Positions 1 through 6,950 of a DNA stretch of 9,272 bases are shown piece by piece. A program made the position numbers and the translations under genes. How positions within the stretch are numbered: position 1 is the stretch's first letter; each line of letters opens with the position of its first letter. Source of the DNA: CAYPEL01 sp964409635 (GTDB lineage Bacteria > Pseudomonadota > Gammaproteobacteria > DSM-19610); NCBI GenBank assembly GCA_964409635.1, contig CAYPEL010000115.1, positions 1 through 9,272 of the forward strand, read 5' to 3'. The notes under the pieces are model-generated. The model saw only the letters and a list, made by a program, of their open reading frames with translations, searched no databases and was not told the origin of the DNA.

Positions 1-79
1 CCCCCCCCCCAGCCCCCCGGCGACTCTATTTCACGCTGATGACGTAATACGAGCCGATTTGTCGTGACCGGAGTTCTGT
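1..79 (-). other. Probable Illumina adapter read-through plus poly-G tail (assembly artefact)
   Basis: Read on the minus strand, bases 79-64 match the end of the TruSeq index-read adapter (TCTGAACTCCAGTCAC) at 13 of 16 positions. Bases 63-56 then form exactly 8 nt, the usual index length. Bases 55-32 match the P7 tail at 17 of 24 positions without gaps. Bases 31-1 are A-rich and then run into G-rich sequence ending in ten G, as seen after read-through in two-colour sequencing. The order and spacing of adapter, index, P7 tail, A-rich stretch and poly-G are all correct, so this is very unlikely to be genomic. The adapter sequences are from general knowledge; no read data were available. Confidence 0.85.
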
Positions 80-3000
80 GTTGTTAGTGCCGGATCGAGG
101 TCTTCGACATCGTCAAAAGCGGCGAACAAATTGATGATGGAATCGGGTGCATCTTCGTTGACTACGACGTTACTGATCCCGGAGGTAGTGGGAGTATCAT
201 TAACCGCATTAACGGTCAGTGTGGCGGTGGCGGGTGTGGCATCCAGTAGGCCACCATTATCCTTGGCAACGAAGCCAAAGGCGGTGATGCCGTTGTAGTT
301 AAGGTTAGGCGCGAAGTACAGCGTTAATGACTCGGCAGTAGCAGCGTAATCGGTGCCGATGATTGCAACACTGGACAATCCCGCATCGGTATACAAGATG
401 CCGTTGGCGGGCAAGTTAGTTAACTGAAAGTTATCAACGGTGCCATCGATATCTGAACCGGTTAAGGTGATGGCAATCGAGGGGGCATCTTCGTTACCTG
501 AAGCACTGACATTATTGGTGATCGGTGCATCGTTGACATCAGTCACTGTTATCTGGAGAGCCTGTACGTCAGCCAAAATTCCGTCGGAGACTTGTACGAT
601 CACATCGTAGATATTGTCGCCGTTGGAGTCATCAGGAATTTCAAAGTCTGGTGGACTAATAAAGGTAAGTACACCGGTGATACTATCCAGGCTAAATTCA
701 GCGGCATCGTCACCACCAATGATGCTATACGAGAGCGTCTGGGCTGGCAGGTCAGCATCGGTAGCGATCACCGTAGTTACTGCAGCGGTATTCTCGGCAA
801 TAGAAATTGAATTTGCGTATTGGATCCGGACGTTGTCAATGTAGAAGATCTCATCTGGGCCACCAAAACCATTATCAACCCGAAAACGGATTTGTGTATT
901 GTTTGATGTGTACGCAGAGATATCGTAGCTTCTGGATCCGGAGTTTATGCCGTCGAAGCTGTCGAAAGTTTCAAGGATGGCCCAGGAAGATCCGCCGTTG
1001 TTGGAAACTTCTATAACCCATGAATCCGGATCACTGGATTCAACGCCGGAGCCTGTACGAAAATCAAATGACAAGCTTGCTGATGTGGCGTTTGACAGGT
1101 TGGCCTGGCGGGCAAGGCTATTCCCAAATCCCTGGATATTAAGCTCGCCACCCGTGATTATAACCATTCCAACAGTGGCGCCGGCACCTGAACTGTCTGA
1201 CTCTATCCAGCTGCCAGTCCAGTTATTGGAACCATCGTTGTTGGTAAATGTGGCGGTGGTAAATTCATCCAGGAATGTCGGCGAGAATACAGGGGCATTG
1301 TTGACTGCTAAGCCAGTTATATTTTTCACCCCAGTGCTTGCAGGTGCAATCCCGTCATCTATACTGGTGGCGATAGTGAAATTGCTGTTGTAATTTGTGC
1401 TGGGACTGAACACTACACCGGCCAACAGAATATTGACATCAGCGATTACACCGGTGGCAGACCACATACCAGTAACGGCATTGTAAGTGGAGGCCACTGC
1501 GCCTGATACACCGATACTCAGATTACCTGCTGCTGGATCAGACAAGGTCAGGGTGGCGGTAACGTTGGCACTGTCAACATCCGTAATCACAATATCAGTC
1601 AAGTAGAGGATGCTATTCTCTATATAGGCTTCTGGAGCGCCAAGATTAGTTGCAGCCGGTGCATCATTGATTGCATTGACGGTGATCGAAGCGGTGGCCG
1701 CACTGGCATCGAGTTGGCCATTGTTGTCTTTGGCGGCGAAGTCAAATGTGGTGACGCCGTTATAGTTGGCGTTAGGCACAAAATATAGGGTAAGCGCTTC
1801 GGCGGTGGCGGCATAATCAGTGGCCGTGTTGACCGCCATGCTTAGTCCGGCATCGAGGTACAAAGTGCCATTAGCGGGCAGGGTGGTTAACTGAAAGTTA
1901 ACAACAGTACCATCGATATCGGAACCAGTCAGGGTAATTGTGATCGAGGCATCGTCTTCGTTACCATTGGCGCTAACATTATTAGTAACAGGTGCATCGT
2001 TGACGGCAACGATCGTTACCGTTGAGACAAGATTCGGTGAAGAGGTGTCTATACCACCATTTGCGGTGCCACCGCTGTCTTTAATGCTGGTGATAGTGAA
2101 TGCGCGGTTAAGTGTAGACGGGGTTTCGCTGCTGTTCTGGTAGCTGAGGCTGATGACCAGATTCGATATATCTGCTATGGAGGCACCGGGAGTAGATAAC
2201 GTTACTGTTGCTGTGGTTCCTGACAGGCTGATAGAATAGCTATAACCTTTGTTAGCGGTGGTACCGCTGGCAAGGTCAGTCAGAGCAAATGTCGAGCCAT
2301 CCAGAGTGATGCGTTCACTGTTACCCTGGGGGCTGCCGTCTGTGACATTGGTAACCGTGAACACCAGTTCTTCAATTGTTTGTCCGCTATCGGACGTGTT
2401 GGGGGAGACAAAGTTAAATAGTCCAACAGCGGCATTGCCCTCTGTATAGGTTGGGTTAAGGGCATTTCCTGCAAGAGTAGGTGCATCGTTGACCGGGTTG
2501 ACAGTGATTGTGACGCTATCAGTATCTGCGTTAATCAGTGTGTCATTCGCCAGGGCCGAAATCTCCTGACTGGTCAGGGCGCGATTGTAAACGCGTGCTT
2601 CGTCTATCTTGCCTATAAAATCCCAGTCTGGGTCACCAGTACCGTGTTTGCCTATAAAGCTGTCTGCACCGTGCGAATAAGTGACGGCGCCAGTCATTGC
2701 TGCTGAATCAACAGCAACACCATTGAGGTAAAGTGTATGTGTGTTGTTTACGGCATCAACCGTGTAGGCAATATGGTGCCAGCCACCGAGCAGGTTTATT
2801 CCGTAGTCAAGGTTCTGCCAGCTTGTGCCATCATAGTAGCTGCCTCTCAATCCACCACCACTCCATTCCCTCAAGTAAAGAATGACGTCGTCACCCAGGC
2901 TGATAACATGGGAGCCAGTGTCAGTGGCCGCAGTGTCGTATGCAGTGAGATTAACCCAGGCCGCGAGCGTCACATCAGCCGGATCATCAAAGCGACCGTT

Positions 3001-4695
3001 GATCTGAATGTGGTCACCCTCGTCGAATTCCAGTGTTTTGTCACGCGGGGCAGGATCTGCTGGAACAGGTGGTGCCGCACCGTTTACGACACCATCATTC
3101 GTACCTGCAATACTCGAATCCTTGCCAAGGTCACCGCTAATATCAAAGCTATAGTAGCCCTGTAGCGTTGTGTCATCGTGCGTGGTCATTTGCAGCGTGA
3201 CTGCGCCATTAAAATCGGCGTCAGGATTAAAGGTCAGACCATCTAGCGCTGCGTTAATATCTGTTAGTGTGCCGGAAAAGGTCATTGCAGTGCTGCCGTT
3301 GCTACTGCTGATAAAAGTGAGACCTGCCGTGCCGGACAAGGTGACTATGCCGTCATTGACAGAAAGCGATACGGCAAGAACACTACTGCCTGCATCAGCA
3401 TCGCTAATTGAAATAAGGTTTCCATTTGTGGTATTGAATACTAGTGCTGTGTCTTCATCGGTCGACTGCGCACCTGGCACACTGTTTACGGGAGGAGCAC
3501 TTGAATTTATTTCTGTTATAAGAAACAGCATGTCCTTGCCACTTTCTGTGCTACCACTATCATTGATTAAATCTCCTTGTGTATAGATATTGAATGCATC
3601 GTGATGAGCAACATATACATTGCCGCTACTCGTACTGCTGCTAACACGCAGGGAATAGGTACTGCCGTAGTTAAGAGTGGTGTTGGCTATATCAAAATCG
3701 TATCGTGCGAAACTGCTGTCGAGACTGAGTTCCGCCCAGGTTTTGGTTGCACTTACATTGATGGAGCCGGATCCGTTCCATTGATCCTGTAATGAAACGG
3801 TTATATTTTGGGCGGAGGCGCCATCGTGTCTTAACCAAACACTGAGTTGATTTACTGTATAGGTTCCTGAGGTATCGGTATCTCTGAATGATTGCCCCCA
3901 TGACTGATCACCAATTGTTCTGATTTCGAGGTCTTTATCGCCCACCTCATTGGACTCATGGATAACGAGTATTCCAGACCAGCCTTGTTGGATTTCTGCG
4001 CTGAATGCTGCATTGGTTTCGATTCTTCCAGACTCGTACTCCAGCTTCCAGTCGCCGCCCAGTTCAGCGCTGCCGGTCAGGTCTTCGGAAGCAGCAACAT
4101 CCGTACCGGTAAGATTAGCAATACTATTGATCAGTGACTGGCCATTTTCAGTAGCCGCCAGATTGCAGCCGTAAAACAACAGGTCACCGTCCTCACTGAA
4201 GGCATCTCCCCAGTTGCTTATAGTATCGGTATTAGCCAGCAAACTATCTATATCGAGTTGGCTATTACCCAGTTGAACTTTGCCGTCACTGCCGTGCGAA
4301 ATAATGTGCACCGCATCGAGGTCGTGATATTTCGCGAGTGTGTCACTGATCTGTTGCAAGCCGTCTTTATCGCTGTCCAGCAGTACCCAGTGAATGGTTC
4401 GGTTTTCATCATTATTGGCCAGCAGGTCATTGATAAGTGTTTGGTAATCAGGTGTGTTGGTGTCTATGAACACCAGCTCCTGTTGGGCGGATACAACCGA
4501 TTCGGCGGCCACCTCTGTTGCTGGCTGTAGCGAGGCCTCGTCTTTGTGTTGATAGAGGGCGAGCGCATCACCATCAGACGTCAGACTGTCAAGTACAACG
4601 CCTTCAAGACCTGCGGAAAACAGGATACGTGGTTCCAGCTCTTCGATAAACGGCTGGTTATTCAGCTTGTCAATTTTCTTATGTCTCACAGGCAA
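31..4695 (-). CDS. Giant LEPR-XLL / DUF4347 cadherin-like repeat surface protein (3' end missing)
   Basis: This is a probable secreted or surface-attached adhesin-like protein. At least 1537 residues look genuine. LEPRILFSA lies at residues 20-28, the N-terminal LEPR-XLL motif of very large repetitive proteins. DUF4347 covers about 73-241, with ISHG (H134) and FYGCNLA (C177). A beta-sandwich domain follows at about 245-396. A cadherin-like repeat from about 403 is interrupted by a laminin-G/concanavalin-like domain at about 513-716. Beta repeats cover about 737-897, 898-1013 and 1013-1132. A MAM-like domain at about 1141-1293 sits inside a cadherin repeat that resumes at about 1296-1388. A second copy of the 898-1013 repeat is at 1387-1502, and another repeat begins at 1503. 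DVNDAP-type joints suggest calcium binding. No Sec signal peptide is visible, which fits type I secretion. The last 16-17 residues and the stop at 31-33 are adapter-derived, so the gene is truncated by the contig end. The start is uncertain: in-frame TTG 4695 or GTG 4689, or ATG 4703 one frame off. Confidence 0.9.
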   Translation of the reverse strand: MPVRHKKIDKLNNQPFIEELEPRILFSAGLEGVVLDSLTSDGDALALYQHKDEASLQPATEVAAESVVSAQQELVFIDTNTPDYQTLINDLLANNDENRTIHWVLLDSDKDGLQQISDTLAKYHDLDAVHIISHGSDGKVQLGNSQLDIDSLLANTDTISNWGDAFSEDGDLLFYGCNLAATENGQSLINSIANLTGTDVAASEDLTGSAELGGDWKLEYESGRIETNAAFSAEIQQGWSGILVIHESNEVGDKDLEIRTIGDQSWGQSFRDTDTSGTYTVNQLSVWLRHDGASAQNITVSLQDQWNGSGSINVSATKTWAELSLDSSFARYDFDIANTTLNYGSTYSLRVSSSTSSGNVYVAHHDAFNIYTQGDLINDSGSTESGKDMLFLITEINSSAPPVNSVPGAQSTDEDTALVFNTTNGNLISISDADAGSSVLAVSLSVNDGIVTLSGTAGLTFISSSNGSTAMTFSGTLTDINAALDGLTFNPDADFNGAVTLQMTTHDDTTLQGYYSFDISGDLGKDSSIAGTNDGVVNGAAPPVPADPAPRDKTLEFDEGDHIQINGRFDDPADVTLAAWVNLTAYDTAATDTGSHVISLGDDVILYLREWSGGGLRGSYYDGTSWQNLDYGINLLGGWHHIAYTVDAVNNTHTLYLNGVAVDSAAMTGAVTYSHGADSFIGKHGTGDPDWDFIGKIDEARVYNRALTSQEISALANDTLINADTDSVTITVNPVNDAPTLAGNALNPTYTEGNAAVGLFNFVSPNTSDSGQTIEELVFTVTNVTDGSPQGNSERITLDGSTFALTDLASGTTANKGYSYSISLSGTTATVTLSTPGASIADISNLVISLSYQNSSETPSTLNRAFTITSIKDSGGTANGGIDTSSPNLVSTVTIVAVNDAPVTNNVSANGNEDDASITITLTGSDIDGTVVNFQLTTLPANGTLYLDAGLSMAVNTATDYAATAEALTLYFVPNANYNGVTTFDFAAKDNNGQLDASAATASITVNAINDAPAATNLGAPEAYIENSILYLTDIVITDVDSANVTATLTLSDPAAGNLSIGVSGAVASTYNAVTGMWSATGVIADVNILLAGVVFSPSTNYNSNFTIATSIDDGIAPASTGVKNITGLAVNNAPVFSPTFLDEFTTATFTNNDGSNNWTGSWIESDSSGAGATVGMVIITGGELNIQGFGNSLARQANLSNATSASLSFDFRTGSGVESSDPDSWVIEVSNNGGSSWAILETFDSFDGINSGSRSYDISAYTSNNTQIRFRVDNGFGGPDEIFYIDNVRIQYANSISIAENTAAVTTVIATDADLPAQTLSYSIIGGDDAAEFSLDSITGVLTFISPPDFEIPDDSNGDNIYDVIVQVSDGILADVQALQITVTDVNDAPITNNVSASGNEDAPSIAITLTGSDIDGTVDNFQLTNLPANGILYTDAGLSSVAIIGTDYAATAESLTLYFAPNLNYNGITAFGFVAKDNGGLLDATPATATLTVNAVNDTPTTSGISNVVVNEDAPDSIINLFAAFDDVEDLDPALTTQNSGHDKSARITSSA
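190..537 (-). repeat. Cadherin-like repeat unit, copy B (residues 1387-1502)
   Basis: A 116-residue unit running from VNDAP to the next VNDTP. A gap-free comparison with the copy at 1657-2004 gives 86 of 116 identical residues. Shared segments include GNED, LTGSDIDGTV, NFQLT, LPANG, TDYAATAE and NYNG. Confidence 0.85.
817..1275 (-). other. MAM-like jelly-roll domain inserted in a cadherin repeat
   Basis: Residues about 1141-1293. The landmarks are LDEFTTATFTNNDGSNNWTGSW, LSFDFRTGSG, WVIEVSNNGGSSW, QIRFRVDNG and the closing FYIDNVRIQY, a pattern common in bacterial beta-sandwich modules of the MAM/galactose-binding-like type. The sequence before it (VNNAPVFSPT) and after it (SISIAENTAAV) join into an ordinary cadherin repeat start, so the module is nested. 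Binding function is unknown. Confidence 0.65.
1657..2004 (-). repeat. Cadherin-like repeat unit, copy A (residues 898-1013)
   Basis: The partner of the unit at 190-537, of the same length without gaps and 74% identical at protein level by hand count. The two copies are separated by about 370 residues that hold another beta repeat and the nested MAM-like domain. This suggests segmental duplication inside the gene. Confidence 0.85.
2548..3159 (-). other. Laminin-G / concanavalin A-like domain nested in a cadherin-like repeat
   Basis: Residues about 513-716. Typical landmarks are YYSFDISGDLGKDSS at the start, FTLAAWVN-like VTLAAWVNLTAY, WHHIAYTVD, LYLNGVAV and the closing IGKIDEARVYNRALTSQEI. 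These are seen in LamG_3-type carbohydrate- or protein-binding jelly rolls. The flanking sequence (ALDGLTFNPDADFNG before, DTDSVTITVNPVNDAP after) belongs to a single cadherin-like repeat, so this domain is inserted into one of its loops. Confidence 0.8.
3973..4479 (-). other. DUF4347 domain with candidate His/Cys dyad
   Basis: Residues 73-241 of the giant protein, from ELVFIDTN to the closing QQGWSG. The hydrophobic-H-G segment HIISHG (H134, codon 4294-4296) and the strand-like LLFYGCNLA (C177, codon 4165-4167) are spaced about 43 residues apart. This resembles the His-Gly ... Cys arrangement of clan CD cysteine peptidases such as caspase-like and CHAT domains. The domain call is by recognition of the family pattern; catalytic activity is inference. 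Confidence 0.75.
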
Positions 4696-5015
4696 AAAGT
4701 CATTAGATAACCTTCGTTATCATTCAAGTCATTGAGCCCGCAGTGTATTTCCCTGCGCTTGAGTTCCATTGAGACGGGCTTCCCCACTGACTCTTAACGG
4801 CAGGGTTTTGAGACCGCTTTAACAGTTTTTATCAAAATTGCTTGTGACAGAAATAGCATTTATATCGTTTAGCTGATGAGTTTCGAGTTCTAAATATTAG
4901 CTTGTGTAATCAGGTAATTGGCCGTTACACCTTATATATACGGGTGTGTCGATAACTCGCCTTAATTTAGATCAGCTGATAAGTCTGATGTTTCGATTTA
5001 TATGGAACTGAATAC
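4696..5015. promoter_or_regulatory. Divergent intergenic region between the giant protein gene and the adaptor operon
   Basis: A 320-bp AT-rich region that must hold the promoters for both directions. I see no convincing -35/-10 pair. Candidate protein-binding sites are the perfect palindrome ATCAGCTGAT (4971-4980), the inverted repeat GTGTAA/TTACAC (4904-4909 and 4925-4930), and a repeated motif CTGATG(AG)TTTCGA at 4873-4886 and 4985-4996. A TATATA stretch (4933-4940) could be a -10 element for the plus strand, but it lacks a well-spaced -35. The region also carries the leader of the giant protein gene, with a stem-loop at 4706-4721. Confidence 0.5.
4706..4721 (-). promoter_or_regulatory. 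Stem-loop carrying the Shine-Dalgarno of the giant protein gene
   Basis: On the minus strand GATAAC-GAAG-GTTATC forms a perfect 6-bp stem with a 4-nt loop. The Shine-Dalgarno-like GAAGG (4715-4711) occupies the loop and the first base of the stem, 7 nt before ATG 4703-4701. That ATG opens only a 5-codon frame (MTFCL) ending in TGA, which overlaps the in-frame GTG at 4689-4687. One additional T in the T5 run at 4698-4694 would join ATG 4703 to the main frame. Confidence 0.5.
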
Positions 5016-6773
5016 GTGAACGAGTTTATAAATACCTGGCTTGATCTGCAGTGCCGGATGATTGCCGGTGCCTCGAAAGGCGTCCTGTTCTTGGGTGCCC
5101 AGAACAGTGGGCCGCACAAAGCCGTAGCATTCTGGCCTGAGCCTATGGAAGTGGCGCCCCAGTTATCGGCGATCGCGAACGATGCCTTTACCCGGCGTGA
5201 GGCAGTGATCCAGAGTGGCGTTGAGGCGAATGAAAAATCTCATGACCTGATCGCGTTCCCGCTTCAGATCAACAGTAACGCGCTAGTGGTACTGACTGTT
5301 GAATTAAGCCCGCGCACTGAAGAACAGCAACGCGCCGTTGTGCAGTTGCTGCAATGGGGCACCGCCTGGCTGCAATTGTTGATGCACCAACAGCCCTCAG
5401 CGCGTATGGATCGTGTGGTACGTGTGCTCGAACTGGTGGCTCGTGCTGTTGATCAAAAGCATTTTCATGCGGCCGTCACAGCCGTTACTACAGAATTGGC
5501 ACACCGTCTGTCTTGTGACCAGGTTAGTATTGGCTTTTGTCAGGGTAATAAAATATCTGTCCAGGGTGCTGCGTACAGTGCAAAGTTTGGTGAGCGAACC
5601 AACCTGATGCGCGCTGTAGCCTCAGCCATGGAAGAGGCCTGGCATCTGGATGCAACGGTTTTATTTCCTGCAGCGCAGGAAGTGACTTCTGATTTCTATC
5701 CACACCACACTGCACTGGCGGCAGAGCCGGGCATTGGATCGATCTGCACTGTACCTTTCAGTGCGCAGGGAGAAATACTGGGGGCGTTGACGTTTGTACG
5801 TGGCCCGGGAAAAACATTCGATACTGAAACTGTTGAATATTGTGAACACGTTGCTTCACTAATAGGCCCCATTCTAGATACTAAACGGCGCGATGATCGC
5901 TGGCTCGGTGCGCGTTTCATGGACAGTATCCGCTTACAGTCAAGTCATTTATTCGGCGCCAGACACTCAGGCCTGAAAGCCGGTGTGACCCTGGCCGGTG
6001 CATTGATTGCATTTCTGGGGTTTGCTGACGGCGAATACCGGGTCACCGCTGATGCCCGTCTTGAGGGTAGTGTGCAACGCGCGATAGTCGCCCCAATTAA
6101 GGGTTATATCGCGACTGCCAGTGTGCGCCCCGGGGATGTGGTACAGGCGGATCAGGTAATCGCTACGCTGGACGTAAAAGACCTTGAGCTTGAGCATTCC
6201 AAGTGGATGAGTGAACAGGCCAAATTGCAGCGTGAATACCGCAGTGCGATGGCGGAACATAACCGCAGTGAAGTGAGTATTCTTAGCGCCCAGTTACAAC
6301 AGGCTAAAGTGCAATTGCAACTGGTTGAAGAGCAATTGTCACGAACCAAGCTATTAGCGCCTTACGAAGGTATTGTGGTTGAAGGCGATCCGAGCCAATC
6401 ACTGGGTGCGCCGGTCGAAAGGGGGGATTTGATTTATACCATTGCCCCGCTGGAGGCCTACCGGGTTGTCTTGCAGGTGGATGAGCGTGATATTGGCTCA
6501 GTGGTGGAAGGGCAGCAGGGCACCCTGACCTTATCCAGTTTGCCGGGTGAAACACAGGACATCAAAATTTCCCGGATCACCCCGGTGGCGGGTGTGGTAG
6601 ACGGACGTAACCGGTTCAGAGTAGAAGCCGATTTGCTGGCTAACGGTGAACACTTACGTCCCGGGATGGAAGGTGTTGGCAAGATAAATATTGAAGCACG
6701 TCGCTGGTTGTGGATATGGACGCACCGAATGACAAATTGGCTGCGTTTGTGGGCGTGGTCTTGGTGGCCGTAG
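5016..6773 (+). CDS. GAF domain-containing HlyD-family periplasmic adaptor
   Basis: Membrane-fusion adaptor of 585 residues, expected to link an inner-membrane component to the periplasm or an outer-membrane channel. The N-terminal 1-130 region (MNEFINTWLDLQCRM...) is typical of GAF-HlyD proteins. A GAF-like sensor domain lies at about 145-290, followed by one membrane segment at about 320-337. The first half of a biotinyl/lipoyl-like domain is at about 350-390 (VAPIKGYI, VRPGDVV), a coiled coil at about 392-445, the second lipoyl half at about 446-478 (LLAPYEGIV), and a beta-barrel region at about 480-560 ending GMEGVGKI. The C-terminus is aromatic (LWIWTHR...WSWWP), as in relatives, so the stop is natural. 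With one N-in membrane segment the GAF domain should be cytoplasmic. The start is GTG 5016: an in-frame stop at 4986 and no in-frame ATG leave little choice, and a weak GGA lies 9 nt upstream. It is probably first in the operon with the M50 gene. The GAF ligand is unknown. Confidence 0.88.
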   Translation: MNEFINTWLDLQCRMIAGASKGVLFLGAQNSGPHKAVAFWPEPMEVAPQLSAIANDAFTRREAVIQSGVEANEKSHDLIAFPLQINSNALVVLTVELSPRTEEQQRAVVQLLQWGTAWLQLLMHQQPSARMDRVVRVLELVARAVDQKHFHAAVTAVTTELAHRLSCDQVSIGFCQGNKISVQGAAYSAKFGERTNLMRAVASAMEEAWHLDATVLFPAAQEVTSDFYPHHTALAAEPGIGSICTVPFSAQGEILGALTFVRGPGKTFDTETVEYCEHVASLIGPILDTKRRDDRWLGARFMDSIRLQSSHLFGARHSGLKAGVTLAGALIAFLGFADGEYRVTADARLEGSVQRAIVAPIKGYIATASVRPGDVVQADQVIATLDVKDLELEHSKWMSEQAKLQREYRSAMAEHNRSEVSILSAQLQQAKVQLQLVEEQLSRTKLLAPYEGIVVEGDPSQSLGAPVERGDLIYTIAPLEAYRVVLQVDERDIGSVVEGQQGTLTLSSLPGETQDIKISRITPVAGVVDGRNRFRVEADLLANGEHLRPGMEGVGKINIEARRWLWIWTHRMTNWLRLWAWSWWP

Positions 6774-6794
6774 AGATGGATATTTTACACCTAA

Positions 6795-6809
6795 ATTCTA
6801 AAATAGAAT
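6795..6809 (+). other. Small AT-rich hairpin after the adaptor gene
   Basis: ATTCTA-AAA-TAGAAT forms a perfect 6-bp stem with a 3-nt loop, 22 bases after the adaptor stop codon. No T-run follows it, so it is not a convincing intrinsic terminator. Confidence 0.3.
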
Positions 6810-6814
6810 CCCCG

Positions 6815-6928
6815 CTTCCTCAGGAGGGTGTTATAAATTCCCGTAGGGTGGGTGAAACCCACCAGATGCCGCAGCGAATGGTGAGTTCCACCAGCCTACA
6901 AGGTTTTTTCAACAGCCTCCTCAGGGAG
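6815..6928. repeat. 114-bp imperfect palindrome, REP/MITE-like
   Basis: The outer arms 6815-6832 and 6911-6928 are inverted copies matching at 15 of 18 positions. The middle arms 6843-6851 and 6891-6899 match at 8 of 9. Within the left half, GGTGGGT-GAA-ACCCACC (6847-6863) is a perfect 7-bp hairpin. The right half holds a matching smaller one (GGTG/CACC, 6880-6892), around a central GCCGCAGCG. The GTAGGGTGGGT...AACCCACC core resembles short palindromic repeats scattered through many bacterial genomes. No transposase is present. It sits between two genes of what would otherwise be a tight operon, and right before the assembly gap. Confidence 0.7.
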
Positions 6929-6936
6929 AGAGGCTG
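6913..6936 (+). other. Local hairpin CAGCCTC/GAGGCTG
   Basis: A perfect 7-bp stem (6913-6919 with 6930-6936) around a 10-nt loop, overlapping the right arm of the larger palindrome. It could compete with the long fold in RNA. It lies about 15 bases before the likely GTG start of the M50 gene and could affect its translation; this is inference. Confidence 0.4.
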
Positions 6937-6950
6937 GATGGGTGGGTGTA

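Noticed and set aside
1..20. C-rich/G-rich run as a possible G-quadruplex or regulatory tract
   Set aside because: It is the tail of the adapter-index-P7 pattern and ends the contig, so a sequencing artefact explains it better.
947..1393. Plus-strand open frame antisense to the giant protein
   Set aside because: It lies fully inside the giant gene, has no ribosome binding site or family features, and arises from the composition of the repeat-coding strand. The same applies to the frames at 2737-3165 and 3170-3586.
4902..4940. TTGTGT and TATATA as a sigma-70 promoter pair
   Set aside because: The spacing is well over 17 bases and the -35 match is poor.
6795..6809. ATTCTA/TAGAAT hairpin as an intrinsic terminator
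   Set aside because: The stem is AT-only apart from one pair and no T-run follows.
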